DNA of 64,000 nucleotides, from assembly GCA_016617855.1 (NCBI GenBank), contig JAECUM010028998.1:1-64000 (forward strand). The letters run 5' to 3'. This stretch comes from Megalonaias nervosa. Taxonomy: Eukaryota; Mollusca; Bivalvia; Unionida; Unionidae. The notes beneath the pieces are model-generated. The model saw only the letters and a program-made list of their open reading frames with translations. It was not told the origin of the DNA and did no database searches. Positions 1 through 11,085 of this stretch are shown piece by piece. Both the position numbers and the translations under genes were made by a program. The number at the start of each line of letters is the position of its first letter. Position 1 is the stretch's first letter.

Positions 1-775
1 GAGATCTCAGGATCTTTTTCCTGTTTGACGACAAGTGATTGTCGTTTATCACCCTGATTAGATAAAAGAGAATGAGTATTTAAAAGAGGATCACTGTGAT
101 CAATACCACCTGATTGATCCAAATTAGAAGTGAAAGTGACTTCATCAAAAACCTGACCAATACATGTGTCAGCTAAAGGAATATTTTCTTTATCAAAATC
201 ATTCTCAAGAGCTTTCTTTGACATAGCTCTGGTAACTGCACAAGCTGGATATAACTCAGGGTATTCTGTTTCAATAGGATCAACTTTCTGATCCAAAGAA
301 GGCTTGTCAGTTACAAGTGGATTAACCACAACCTTGTCTCCAGCTAGGTCATTGCCTAGCAACAAATGAATGCCCTCAACAGGTAAGTTAGACACTATAC
401 CGACCGTCACAGGTCCTGAAACTAAGTCTGGTGACAAATTTACAGAATGGAGAGGAACATTAACAAAGCCGCACTCTACTCCCTGAATGAGAATGCTCTC
501 ATTAGAACAGGACTACTCAAAAGAAGGCAAAATACCTGACACTAAAAGACTCTCAGAAGCTCCTGTATCCCTTAAAATTTTAATAGGAATAGGATTGGCC
601 AAATCACCCAAGAGTGATATAGAACCCTTCGACATGAATGGTTCATAATTCTCCATAATAAAATCAGACGGGGGTTTATTCGACCGAACAAATGTATTGC
701 TTTCAATACATTACCGTGACCTTGACCTCTTAGAAATAAGAGCATTTGGGATAGGTCTATCTTGATTCTGATGCC
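1..775 (-). pseudogene. Retroelement pol 5' end: retropepsin-like aspartic protease
   Basis: Reading leftward from about 775, the frame encodes an aspartic protease that would cut the element's polyprotein. The catalytic motif R-D-T-G-A-S is encoded at 555-572, followed by S-L-L-V, the usual strand after the active-site loop. About 70 codons further on is L-L-L-G-N-D, matching the conserved hydrophobic-hydrophobic-G-N/R-D flap-distal motif of gypsy proteases. An in-frame TAG at 513-515 interrupts the domain. The frame stays open to the window edge in an acidic linker that normally leads to reverse transcriptase. Assignment to Ty3/gypsy rather than BEL rests on the gag type and protease style and is an inference. 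Confidence 0.75.
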
Positions 776-776
776 T

Positions 777-1790
777 ATATTTCAACTTGAAGCAATCAGA
801 AATGACGTGTCCTTTTTTCTTTCAATAGGTACACATAGGCAGAGACAAGGCTTTTGAATCAAGTTTATCAGAAGCTTGATTTTTAGAAGTTGTGCTAGAT
901 TGAATTTTAGGAGGAGTCGTATTAGGCTGAAATACCTTTCTACCAGTAGACTGCTGAGTGAACGATTTGCCTACAACAGGAACTTTATGAGTTAAGGAAT
1001 AGCTATCAGCAGCATGAGCAGCATTTTCCAAGGTTTTGATCTCATGCTTGTCAAGATACATTTCTATGTCACCATGGACACAGTTCCTGAACTCTTCAAG
1101 TAACATGAGTTGTCTGAGACTTTCGTAATCTTTATTGACCTTTCTAGAAGAGCACCACCTATCAAATGGTTGTGCTTTTTCCCATGCAAATTCGACATAG
1201 GTCTGGTCAGTTGGTTTTCTAGAATTCCTGAATTTTTGTCGATAAGCCTCAGGGACCAACGCATAACCCTTCAAAATACAGTCCTTAACCAAATCATAGT
1301 CAGCACTCTGTTGTACTGACAGGGATGCATAGATATTACGAGCTCTACCAGTAAGTACACATTGCAATAAAAGAGTCCAGTACTCCCTTGGCCACTTCAA
1401 ACTTTCAGCAACTTTTTTTCAAAATAAGGAAAATATCTATCTACTTCTTCTTCCAGAAATGGGGGTACTAACTTGATATTTCTATAAACATAAAAAGTAG
1501 GGGAGTGTTTTCCTTTTTCCAGCTCTAATTCTTTCATTTTAATTTGAAATTCCATTTGTCTTTCTTTCTCTCTTTCTTCAAATTGCCTTAGCATTTCTTC
1601 CCTTCTTTCTTTAAATTGTAACTCCATTACTTCCATTTCTTTTTCCTTTTGTATCTTTTCTATCTGAAACTAAACTTGTCTTATCTCTAATTCCAACTTT
1701 TTTAGCTGGACTTCCATGTTCAAAATTTTCAAACACTCCTCAGTAAAATTAAAAAAATTGTCTACTTTTGATGATATTGTGAATGAAAGC
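777..1790 (-). pseudogene. Retroelement gag: coiled coil, SCAN-like capsid domain, broken zinc knuckle
   Basis: The N-terminal part (about 1790-1420) is a Glu/Lys/Arg-rich coiled coil. It is followed by a SCAN-like gag domain (about 1400-1130) with the motif K-W-P-x-E-Y-W-x-x-L-L-x-x-x-L-T-G-x-A and a later A-Y-R-x-x-F-R, typical of capsid domains of metazoan gypsy elements. The C-terminus should hold a CCHC zinc knuckle (C-x2-C-x4-H-x4-C); the first Cys, the His and the last Cys are visible, but the second Cys codon is TGA (822-824). Another stop (TAG, 1670-1672) breaks the coiled coil, and the coiled-coil and SCAN frames are joined only across a seven-T run at 1413-1419. Gag would assemble the virus-like particle; this copy cannot. 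Confidence 0.8.
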
Positions 1791-1935
1791 CTGTTGTTTT
1801 CACTAAAGATTTCAAACAAAATGTAAAATAGTACCTGGGATCTAGAAACTAGGGGAATTTAAATTTCCCCCAAAAAATTTCTGAAATATTTAACCAAAAT
1901 TCATATATCCAAGAACGAGCAACCCAATTTTCTTC

Positions 1936-2833
1936 TGTTACGTGTAGGCTCGTACAAATGTAACAGAAGAAAAGAGTGAAGTCAACAAGCTTTGTATATT
2001 TTAACAAAATAATTTATTTCCCTAGAAAACAATGTAAAAATTGGTAAATATGACTTATGGTTTGTGAATATAGTCCAAAATTTAATCCGAAGAATGAAAA
2101 ATACAAGTCCTATCACTAAATAGTTCTATTAGAATCCAGGTTCAAATCTCAACGACATACAAATATGGAAGGCGATGATGTCAGATGTGGTCCATGTACG
2201 AATATCAACAATTCCTCAATTGAATCACAGTTTTTGTTTCCGAATAATTCCAGAATAAATTTCAACTGAATATATTTCAGAATATTTTATAAAAAAGTCA
2301 ACTTGTTGAGTTTCCAGGAGAATAAATTATTAAATCCAAAAACCAAATGAAAAACAAACAATCTGGCAACAATAAAAAAAACCACCTTGTTCCTTCAAGA
2401 TGTTAAAACGACTCTGACAGAAAAATATTATGAATGCATATTTAAACTCCAAAAACATCATTTCACGTCTCGCGAGATGGGTCATGTGGTCTCTTACTAC
2501 AAGAGATCTATCACGTACACCAGTGTAGCCCCACTTAAGAATCAATAATAAAAAAACGTTGTTTGCACATGGTGATCACGCAAGCAAAGTATGGCCTTAA
2601 TACTGACCAATCATTTTAACTTCCTGTTTATGAACTTGCCAACCCAAGACGAACTAGGTTAACTAAAAATAATTTTCATGTAACACGTTTTACATCTTAA
2701 ATAAACAACATTTACTAAAAAAGAATTTCGAATCCCTACAATAATCATTACAATAAAATGTAATGAAACAAAAATAAAATAAAAAAGAATTTTAAAACTA
2801 ACACACAAGCAATTTAAATACATATACGTAACA
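1936..2833 (-). repeat. 5' long terminal repeat of the left-edge retroelement
   Basis: Read on the minus strand this 898-bp segment starts TGTTACG and ends CGTAACA, with the canonical TG...CA ends. It is colinear, in inverted orientation, with the solo LTR at 42155-43073, which fixes both boundaries. The U5 side contains an AATAAA-type signal. A primer-binding site would lie just inside (about 1900-1935, read on the minus strand as GGGTTGCTCG...), but I cannot name the tRNA. Confidence 0.85.
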
Positions 2834-3997
2834 ATACCCTGTCATTTTTCACATATGTATGAATTAATCCATTGTTGATCGTCAACATCCATGGGTCAAC
2901 CAATTTTACTCAAAAGCTGGCACTGAAGATTTGATATGTTACCATTGTAAACATAAAAAGCTAACACCATGCTGTGTCAGATTTTCTTCACTCTAAGTTC
3001 ACCTGAGTCTTATTTTTATCTTATGCACACTTTTTCTTCTCAGATCCACTTCAGATAAGTGGTTATGCCTGTCCATTCCCTCGTGAATCAATTTTTTGCA
3101 CCACATGTAAATGTTGTTGTTAGATTAGTCACTGACAGAATTTGTCAAATGTATCACATCATTAGTTTTGGAGCACTCTGGAGAAAGATTGTAATTGCGA
3201 GCGACTTTATTGACTGAATTAAGGGTGGTACTTCTTAATTCTAAACTGAATATTTGAATGTTGTTTTATTTCAAAGAATGGTTTATGTTAGAATGCTCTT
3301 TTAACAAATTGCTTCCTTCCAAACAAACTTTAGATTGGAAGATTGGTGAAATTTATGATAAACTGCTGCATTGGGGTTTTAAAGTTATATTTGAAAATAC
3401 ACAAATTAAAATGCCTTCATTTTCACGTATTGGTCATAGGCAAGAAGAAATTGTGGAATGGCCTGTTGTCTGACATCCATGTGCCCATTAGCACAAGTTT
3501 GTTATCACTACTCCTCCGAAAATACTTGGAAGATTTGCCATGAAACTTGACAAACAAACATTCACTGTAAGCTTGTCCTGAATAAAAATGCTGCTGCTGA
3601 GACATCCTAATGGACACCAGCAGCCATCTTCAGAATCTTTTTATTGCTACTTGTTCTGAATCGACGGTCATATCAACATGGAGTTCAATATAAATGATGC
3701 AATATCTAGAACTACTTAATTTCCTATCTTTCCGGAATACAGTCATTTGTCCAAGCCATATGATTCCTTCCTCCAGAACTGAAAGAACAAGATTCCTGTC
3801 TGACTCCTGTGTCACAGCCCAAATACAGGCTGCTATATTGTCTGCAGCAGATGTGCATGATTCCTCTTGTAGAAAAGTGCCTTCATTATTGGCTTGAAAA
3901 CATATTGCATTCCACCTTTATTTTCCGTTCAATCAGGTGTTGGTTCCCACAGTCCTTGCTACTGTTAAATGTTGTCTTGACCTTATTTTGTTAAATT

Positions 3998-4310
3998 GAC
4001 TGCTCTGGTGGCCTAAGTGGTTAGAGTATCCACCTTGGATGCGGGAGGTCGTGGGTTTGAACCCCAGCCATGTCATACCAATGATGTATAAAAAATGGTA
4101 CTAGTAGCTGCCTAGCTTGGTGCTCAGCATTAAGAGGTTAGTGTTTAGCCTGGTGTCAGGATAATGTGTCTGGGTGGAACATGATGCTGCATGTATGCAG
4201 CATGATGCCCCATTGCTAGACATCACTATTAACTGCCACTTTGCGGACATCATAGCAATATGACTGGATAATTTTTAAAGCTGCGTTAAAAATCCAAATC
4301 ACACACACAC
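3998..4310 (+). mobile_element. tRNA-derived SINE, family A
   Basis: The head has a Pol III A box (TGGCCTAAGTGG) and a B box close to GGTTTGAACCCC, as in a tRNA. The body carries a TGTCAGGATAATGTG block and a second conserved block around the duplicated CATGATGCC, and the tail ends in (AC)n. The same architecture recurs at 9351-9646, 20950-21254, 32326-32649, 40439-40763 (minus) and, lacking the head, at 10931-11085. Confidence 0.88.
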
Positions 4311-4484
4311 ATTTACTGATTTTGGAAACAATTTGTTGGCAAACTACACTAAGTCATTTTCACATGTAAACATTGAAGACTTTCAGGCAAATGATCTTAA
4401 ATGCACTCTTTAGTCAAAACTTTGTGTCCACTTCATTTTTCATTTGATTACTGTATTAACTGTTATGATGTTTCTTCCACACAG

Positions 4485-4649
4485 AGGAAACAGGAAATAA
4501 GCGAAGTGTTGGAAGGCCTAGAAAAAGACCTTCATCACCTGATGTAGCAAAAGAAAGTTTGCCAGAGATTGAAATAGAGCCCGGCTACAAGTCCATATCT
4601 GTGAATTCCAGAGGAGCAAAATTGTTACCATGCCAGGAAGATATTAAAG
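4485..4649 (+). CDS. Exon A: AT-hook exon of the zinc-finger gene, first copy
   Basis: A 165-nt exon between an acceptor (pyrimidine-rich CTTCCACACAG) and a strong donor (AAAG|GTAAGT). It begins with two bases of a split codon and ends with one, so its length is a multiple of three and it can be skipped or repeated without changing frame. It encodes 54 full codons including G-R-P-R-K-R-P, an AT-hook core of the kind that binds the minor groove of AT-rich DNA, followed by a Ser/Pro and acidic stretch. The duplicate at 9839-10003 differs at seven bases, all downstream of the AT-hook: four replacements (E to G, K to M, V to M, I to N) and three silent changes. Splicing to 6426 gives Glu at the junction. 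The upstream exon is not in the window. Function is inferred only from the motif. Confidence 0.75.
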
Positions 4650-4843
4650 GTAAGTTGTTGAATAAACTAGTGTGGCATTCATGTTGTGTTATGTTTTACC
4701 CTCTAAAAAATGAAATTTAGTTTTTTTTTTAAATATTTGCAAGTCAGATATGGGGATGATAAATCATAGAATGGTACACAGAAAGGTGTGCAAGTGAGGT
4801 ACCACACTACATTCTCCAGAACCTTTGTTCTTCTGCTTCCTGT

Positions 4844-5093
4844 TGGGTCCACAAGTGGCCGAGTGGTTTAAAGCACTCACCGTTACAGGTCACTGTCATC
4901 TCACCTCTGTCTGCGTGAGTTCGAGACTCGGGTTCAACAATGTGGGTACATGAGAGAGCTTCCAAGTAGTTTCTCGTGTGTTGGTTGTTCTTTCTGGGGC
5001 TTTCCCCCGGTTCTTCCTCCACCATTTATACTGGCTGCCATGTATAACCTATCTTGTGCTGAAAAATGGCATTAAACCCCATAACAACAACAA
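4844..5093 (+). mobile_element. tRNA-derived SINE, family B
   Basis: The head reads AAGTGGCCGAGTGGTTTAAA (A box of a Leu/Ser-type tRNA), with a B box near GAGTTCGAG about 50 bases later; the extra spacing fits a long-variable-arm tRNA. The unit ends ...CATTAAACCCCATAACAACAACAA. Candidate target duplications are short TTCCTG-like strings on each side. The duplicate copy is at 10200-10450. Confidence 0.8.
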
Positions 5094-5296
5094 TTTCTTC
5101 CTGCCATCAGCATTCTTTTGATCACACATGACCTTTACAATAGGGCACTGCATCTTCTGTGTGTGTGATGTATCTGTTTATTAGTGCTTTTTTAAATGAC
5201 TTCTCAAAATCTCTGCACCAATTTCATACTAATTTGGCAGAGAGCATTATGGGTGACATCTTAAAATGACTGGCTTATCAGAAATGGGATACATTT

Positions 5297-6425
5297 GTCG
5301 GTTTTTTTCCTCTACTGAGGACAGGATTTTCATTGTTTTGTCAATATTTGGGACAGATTGTTTTGTCACTTTGGAGGCTTAAAAGCTTCAGCAATCCAGT
5401 TTTAATCTTCCATTATAAATATTGTGAACGACATAGTATGTTTTTTTGCAGCCATATTTTGATCCATCTTGAACAAAATTTTGTCAAATTAATCACCTTC
5501 TCTTTGGTTGGATTGTGCCATCCCAAGAAGTTTGTTGTAGATTATCAGATTAGATTTTCAGGCCATTATATCAATTTTTAAATTTTGTCCAGATCTTTGG
5601 ACTTCATTTTTAACTTTGTTGCAAATGAAACTTGGCCTGCACGTTTATATGCATAAGTAGATGATGACCCAAACATGTTTATGACATTATTTTTAAAAAA
5701 AATAAAAGATTTGTTTGGGGACTTTTGAGGTAGGGCAATGAGGGGCATATGAGCTTTTCAAACAAATCTAGTCAGAATTTTTCTGGCTGTATACCTCATG
5801 TGAGAAAGAACTGTTGGTAAAGACATCCATGTCCAGAGGGAGGATTTCTAGTTAATGTATTTATGTATATGTTTAACATTCTAATCATGTGCTAGTAGAT
5901 CAAGTTCTACACTATTTGCTTGAAACATATGTAGAGCGAATAGTAAAGACTCATATCAGCTATTGTATTACAGTATTCATATTGCTGATTGACCATGCTG
6001 CGTTTGTGCTTGTGAAGAGTGATGTACAGTGTATGTTTGAGATTGTTATGGTTCATGCTGTTCTTGTACTCACTCAACAGGTACTAATTCCATCAGACAT
6101 TACTCACCCTGATTGGGGTCCACATAGCCGGATAGGTAAATTACCTGGTATATTTTGCTCCATGTTCAAAGGCCTTGCAGGAAGTGATAATACAGCTTGT
6201 CGTAAATCTATCACAGATAAATAGGTACACCATACTGGAGTGCAGACCTGTGCTTGTTATGCTTGGATATTACATTGTAAAGTGATGAGTAGTTAGATGA
6301 CAATTACACCCGCACAAATGAGTGATGGTTAGTCTATCTCTGTGTACTTTAGCTGATGTGGATGTAAGATGCTAACTTCATAAGCAATGCAGTATTTATA
6401 TTATATTTTATTTTCGTGTCAACAG
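5297..6425 (+). other. Intron sequence between exons A and B, no recognised feature
   Basis: AT-rich sequence with no repeat family or coding signal that I recognise. An open frame of 111 codons at 5889-6224 has no domain, repeat or splice support and looks like chance. Confidence 0.5.
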
Positions 6426-6596
6426 AACATGCCTCCCAAGCACATGCTGAGAAGGATAATGATGTTAAACCATTTGTTGTGGCAGACAAAAGCATTAAGA
6501 AGCCAGCAGGAAGCCCAGGTAGTGGGCAAGACAAAAGCATTAAGAAGCCAACAGGAAGCCAAGGTAGTGGGCAGGACAACAAGCATCAGAACAAGG
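6426..6596 (+). CDS. Exon B: basic linker exon of the zinc-finger gene
   Basis: A 171-nt exon between TTTTCGTGTCAACAG| and AAGG|GTATGA. It starts with two bases of a codon and ends with one, like exons A and A', so it is frame-neutral. The peptide is hydrophilic and Lys/Ser/Gly-rich. It contains two tandem copies of a 15-residue unit (D-K-S-I-K-K-P-A/T-G-S-P/Q-G-S-G-Q), that is, a 45-bp repeat at about 6487-6576. No fold is expected; a flexible nuclear linker is the likely role. Joining exon A to B makes Glu (G|AA), B to A' makes Glu (G|AG), and B to C makes Asp (G|AT), so all orders stay open. It lies in the 2.9-kb spacer between the duplicated segments. Confidence 0.7.
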
Positions 6597-8190
6597 GTAT
6601 GATTTCAAATTTAGATTTTTTAGATATTTAGGCTCAGAAGTAAACATAATGGTCAGTAGACTCGGGAATCAAAATTTGTACTTAAATTCAAACAGCATAT
6701 CAAAATACAAAAATTAAAAGCAGTTTAGCTTTTGAGTTGAAGTAATTTGTGTCATTATGATGGACCCCTGGTTATACTGTTCAGCTATATTGGTGGCTGA
6801 GCTTGTCACCACCTTAAGAATTGTATCCCTCATCAACAAAGTTATGAGGGGATATTGCATTTTGCCTGTGCATTTGTGCGTTTACTTAGTTACGAGATGA
6901 ATCATTACACCATCACTATCCTAGATCCAGTTTCACCTACACATGAAAATTGTTATGTTGGTGTCTGTCAATGGGAGTAATTCAACCACACTAAAAGTAG
7001 GTTACATTGACTTCATTTTCAAGCTTAAATAGCTTTTGTATTTTCTTTTGTTGCACCCTCAGTGTCTTGGACTATGACATGTGGATACATATCTTAGAGA
7101 GTTACTTTACCACATTAGGTCATTGTTAACTAATTTTTGTATAAAATGACTTTTTTTTTTTTAGCAATTTGTTAGTACCTGTTATATCTAGACTTAGAAA
7201 ACTTTGTTGGTGCTTCTTTAGGAAAATTACTTAATCATAATATATTAGATCATCCATTACCTTGTAAATTCAGCTTCCAAAAGTAAAAATGTTAAACATG
7301 TATTTTGCTTGTTTTAGCTTTAAAAAGTGATTATATTCTCATCTGCTTAATGAAATTCAAGTCAGACAAGAGTGGTCTCTCCTTTGAGGGATTGACACTT
7401 ATGGCTTATTATTTCTGCTTGCTCCTTGTCATAATTGATCATTTAGAGATCTCGTAAACATGCATCAGTTTATGGTAATTAGCTTTTCAATGATCCTGAT
7501 GACGTCCATCATTCAGTCATGGTACTTTCATATTTGCTACATATGTATGACCCAACCAGAACCAAAATCAGTGATTAACAAAGACATTTTTCCACAGGCA
7601 TTAGACTTTTCTTTTGTAATGGATTTCTGCTTTTTTTATATAAAGGTGTAATCCAGAGAGTTAAATAAATTTACTGGGGGAAAAAATGGTAGGGGGTTAT
7701 TATTTTCCATTGGTGTGCCCTGCGATTTTGCCAACAGAGTACAGGTTGAATATATTCAGAACCATTTTCACCGAGTTAGTCCTAATTATCATCATATATA
7801 AGAAGCAGCATCATTATGGTGGTGGACTACATACTTGAAAGAGGAAATGAGAATTTCAAAGATGTCAAGAGAGGTATTAAAAATGTATGCCATTGGGCAT
7901 GGTTGGAGCAGGAATTTGATGGCCAAATGTTTCATCAGTTGTTTACAAAAAGGCGTCTTTCCGCGAAAGGCATGCTTTACAGGACCATGTGGGAATGAAT
8001 ATCCACAAATCCAAATTGATATATCGAAGCCCCAATACCGCCATTACATGCAAAAAGTATTCTATGCCAAATCATCTGAATTATAATGAATCTTCAAAGA
8101 TACTGGTCCTAAACATCTTTGGGTTCCATTAAAATCTGATATCATTGTTTGATAACATTATGAGCCATTTAATTTCTCCTATGAACTGAG
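6597..8190 (+). other. Intron between exon B and duplication copy 2; unrecognised open frames at 7816-8086
   Basis: Mostly AT-rich unique sequence. At 7816-8086 two overlapping frames (60 and 83 codons) encode peptides rich in Lys, Trp and Cys that look like decayed coding sequence, perhaps a processed or transposon gene, but I cannot assign a family. No splice sites or repeats support them. Confidence 0.4.
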
Positions 8191-9350
8191 ATACCCTGTC
8201 ATTTTTCACATATGTATGAATTAATCCAGTGTTGATCGTCAACATCCATGGTTCAACCAATTTTACTCAAAAGCTAGCACTCAAGATTTGATATGTTACC
8301 ATTGTAAACATAAAAAGCTAGCACCATGCTGTGTCAGATTTTCTTCACCCTAAGTTCACCTGAGTTTTATCTTAATCTTATGCACACTTTTTCTTCTCAG
8401 ATCCACTTCAGATAAGTGGTCATGCCTGTCCATTCCCTCGTGAATCAATTTTTGCACCACAGGTAAATGTTGTTAGATTAGTAACTGACGGAATTTGTCA
8501 AATGTATCACATCATTAGTTTTGGGGCACTCTGGAGAAAGATTGTAATTGCGAGCGACTTTATTGACTGAATTAAGGGTGGTACTTCTTAATTCTAAACT
8601 GAATATTTGAATGTTGTTTTATTTCAAAGAATGGTTTATGTTAGAATGCTCTTTTAACAAATCGCTTCCTTCCAAACAAACTTTAGATTGGAAGATTGGT
8701 GAAATTTATGATAAACTGCTGCATTGGGGTTTTAAAGTTATATTTGAAAATACACAAATTAAAATGCCTTCATTTTCACGTATTGGTCATAGGCAAGAAG
8801 AAATTGTGGAATGGCCTGTTGTCTGACATCCATGTGCCCATTAGCACAAGTTTGTTATCACTACTCCTCCGAAAATACTTGGAAGATTTGCCATGAAACT
8901 TGACAAACAAACATTCGCTGTAAGCTTGTCCTGAATAAAAATGCTGCTGCTGAGACATCCTAATGGACACCAGCAGCCATCTTCAGAATCTTTTTATTGC
9001 TACTTGTTCTGAATCGACGGTCATATCAACATGGAGTTCAATATAAATGATGCAATATCTAGAACTATTTAATTTCCTATCTTTCCGGAATACAGTCATT
9101 TGTCCAAGCCATATGATTCCTTCCTCCAGAACTGAAAGAACAAGATTCCTGTCTGACTCCTGTGTCACAGCCCAAATACAGGCTGCTATATTGTCTGCAG
9201 CAGATGTGCATGATTCCTCTTGTAGAAAAGTGCCTTCATTATTGGCTTGAAAACATATTGCATTCCACCTTTATTTTCCGTTCAATCAGGTGTTGGTTCC
9301 CACAGTTCATGCTACAGTTAAATGTTGTCTTGACCTTATTTTGTTAAATT

Positions 9351-9646
9351 GACTGCTCTGGTGACCTAAGTGGTTAGAGTATCCACCTCGGATGCGGGTG
9401 GTCATGGGTTCGAACCCCGGCCATGTCATACCAAAGATTTATAAAAATGGTACTAGTAGCTGCCTAGCTTGGTGCTCAGCATTAAGAGGTTAGTGTTTAG
9501 CCTGGTGTCAGGATAATGTGTCTGGGTGGAACATGATGCTGCATGTATTGCTGGACATCACTATTAACTGCCACTTTGCAGACATCATAGCAATATGACT
9601 GGATAATTTTTAAAGCTGCGTTAAAAATCCAAATCACACACACACA
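9351..9646 (+). mobile_element. tRNA-derived SINE, family A, duplicated copy
   Basis: Copy-2 counterpart of the SINE at 3998-4310, with the same insertion position relative to exon A'. Its B box (GGTTCGAACCCC) is nearer the tRNA consensus than that of copy 1. It lacks about 16 bp around the palindromic CATGATGC motif. Confidence 0.88.
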
Positions 9647-9838
9647 TTTACTGATTTTGGAAACAATTTGTTGGCAAACTACACTAAGTCATTTACACAT
9701 GTAAACATTGAAGACTTTCAAGCAAATGATCTTAAATGCACTCTTTAGTCAAAACTTTGTGTCCACTAGATTTTTCATTTGATTACTGTATTAACTGTTA
9801 ATGATCCCCAGAACTGTTATGATGTCTCTTCCACACAG

Positions 9839-10003
9839 AGGAAACAGGAAATAAGCGAAGTGTTGGAAGGCCTAGAAAAAGACCTTCATCACCTGATGTA
9901 GCAAAAGAAAGTTTGCCAGAGATTGGAATAGAGCCAGGCTACATGTCCATATCAATGAATTCCAGAGGAGCGAAATTGTTACCATGCCAGGAAGATAATA
10001 AAG
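9839..10003 (+). CDS. Exon A': AT-hook exon of the zinc-finger gene, second copy
   Basis: Same length (165 nt), acceptor (CTTCCACACAG) and donor (AAAG|GTAAGT) as exon A, and the same split-codon phase on both sides. The AT-hook core G-R-P-R-K-R-P and the whole first half are identical to exon A; the four amino-acid replacements all fall in the second half. Because exons A, B and A' are frame-neutral, a transcript could carry both AT-hooks, either one, or neither. Joined to exon C it yields Asp (G|AT). The reading frame is intact, so this is not an obvious dead copy, but by-eye divergence (7 of 165) is no lower than in the adjacent intron, so constraint on one copy may be relaxed. Confidence 0.72.
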
Positions 10004-10199
10004 GTAAGTTGTTGAAAAATCTAGTGTGGCATTCATGTCGTGTTACGTTTTACCCTCCAAGAAATGAAATTTAGTTTTTTTGTGAAATGTTTTGCAAGTC
10101 AGATATGGGGATGATAAATCATAGAATGGTACACAGAAAGGTGTGCAAGTGAGATACCACACTACATTCTCCAGAACCTTTGTTCTTCTGCTTCCAGTT

Positions 10200-10450
10200 G
10201 GGTCCCCAAGTGGCCGAGTGGTTTAAAGCACTAACTGTTACAGGTCACTGTCATCTCACCTCTGTCTGCGTGAGTTCGAGTCTTGGGCTCAGCATTGTGG
10301 GTACATGAGAGAGAGCTTGCAAGTAGTTTCTCATGTGTTGGTTGTTCTTTCTGGTGTTTTCCCCGGTTCTTCCTCCACCATTTATACTGGCTGCAATGTA
10401 TAACCGATCTTATGCTGAAAAATGGCATTAAACCCCATAACAACAACAAC
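10200..10450 (+). mobile_element. tRNA-derived SINE, family B, duplicated copy
   Basis: Copy-2 counterpart of the SINE at 4844-5093, with A box TGGCCGAGTGG, B box GAGTTCGAGTC and the CATTAAACCCCATAACAACAAC tail. Confidence 0.8.
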
Positions 10451-10930
10451 TGCTTCCTGCCATCAGCATTCTTTTGATCACTTATGACCTTTACAATAGG
10501 GCACTGCATCTTCTGTGTGTGTGATGTATCTGTTTATTAGTGCTTTTTTAAATGACTTCTCAAAATCTCTGCACCAATTTCATACTAATTTGGCAGAGAG
10601 CATTATGGGTGACATCTTAAAATGACTGACTTATCAGAAATGGGATACATTTAACAGAAAGAATCATGAATGGCAAGGTTTTATACATATTATTAGTCAT
10701 GAGATGATTGGTACACATATTGCAAATTTCAGCGAACATGGACATGAGGCAAGGGATTAAGTGTCCACTACAGATTATGGATGTCCACTTAGTCCATTGG
10801 GTAACCAATCCAGCAGAATTCTTTCATGGATGTTATTACAGCTGTAGTGGGTTTTGTGGTACCCCTTGCTGATATTATTTTATTTCAGTAGACACGCTAA
10901 ACAATGATGTAAACCTGACTACAGTATGTG

Positions 10931-11085
10931 GGAAATGATGCCACATATCTACGGCATGATGCCTCAGTGCCAGACATCAGAATAAACTGCCACGCTGCAG
11001 ACATCATAGCGATATGGCTAAAAAATTGTTAAAGCTGCATTAAAAAATCCAAATCACACACATACACTCACACATATTTTGTTAA
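10931..11085 (+). mobile_element. SINE family A, 3' half only
   Basis: Holds the body and (AC)n tail of family A (GCATGATGCCTCAGTGCCAG, then GCAGACATCATAGCGATATG and AAATCACACACATACAC) but not the tRNA-like head. It begins about 280 bp past the end of the duplicated segment. Confidence 0.75.

Larger units (their letters stand above)
1..2833 (-). mobile_element. Ty3/gypsy-like LTR retrotransposon, 5' part, cut by window edge
   Basis: The element reads on the minus strand. Its 5' LTR is at 1936-2833, gag follows at about 1790-777, and the start of pol (retropepsin) runs off the left edge. Reverse transcriptase, RNase H, integrase and the 3' LTR would lie left of base 1. Coding frames carry two in-frame stops in gag, one in the protease and a homopolymer frameshift, so this copy is dead. 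The outer LTR edge coincides with the first base shared by the two copies of the segmental duplication, so it probably inserted into one duplicate; the five bases ATACC beside the LTR (2834-2838) are the candidate target duplication. Confidence 0.85.
2834..5296 (+). repeat. Segmental duplication, copy 1
   Basis: Colinear with 8191-10652 over about 2.46 kb at roughly 95-98 percent identity by eye; the right part is more diverged than the left. Both copies hold, in order, an AGCT-hairpin repeat fragment (about 3420-3720), a tRNA-derived SINE, an AT-hook exon and a second SINE. Shared insertions show that the segment was duplicated after those repeats arrived. Homology ends at ACATTT (5291-5296). 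Copies are in direct orientation, separated by 2.9 kb of unduplicated sequence. Confidence 0.93.
8191..10652 (+). repeat. Segmental duplication, copy 2
   Basis: Direct-orientation copy of 2834-5296. It begins ATACCCTGTC, exactly the sequence abutting the LTR in copy 1, and ends at ACATTT (10647-10652). Small differences include a 15-bp insertion before exon A' (about 9801-9815), a shortened SINE middle (about 9546) and one fewer T in a run near 8450. Confidence 0.93.

Noticed and set aside
4020..4075. Possible functional tRNA gene
   Set aside because: A and B boxes are present, but the acceptor and anticodon stems do not pair and the sequence continues into a SINE body; it recurs at six loci.
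8401..8462. Mini-exon candidate in duplication copy 2 (acceptor TTCTTCTCAG, donor ACAG|GTAAAT), open in one frame
   Set aside because: It ends in phase 0, which does not fit exon A' at its first AG acceptor. In copy 1 the same stretch has an extra T and a damaged donor, and would create a stop at the junction.
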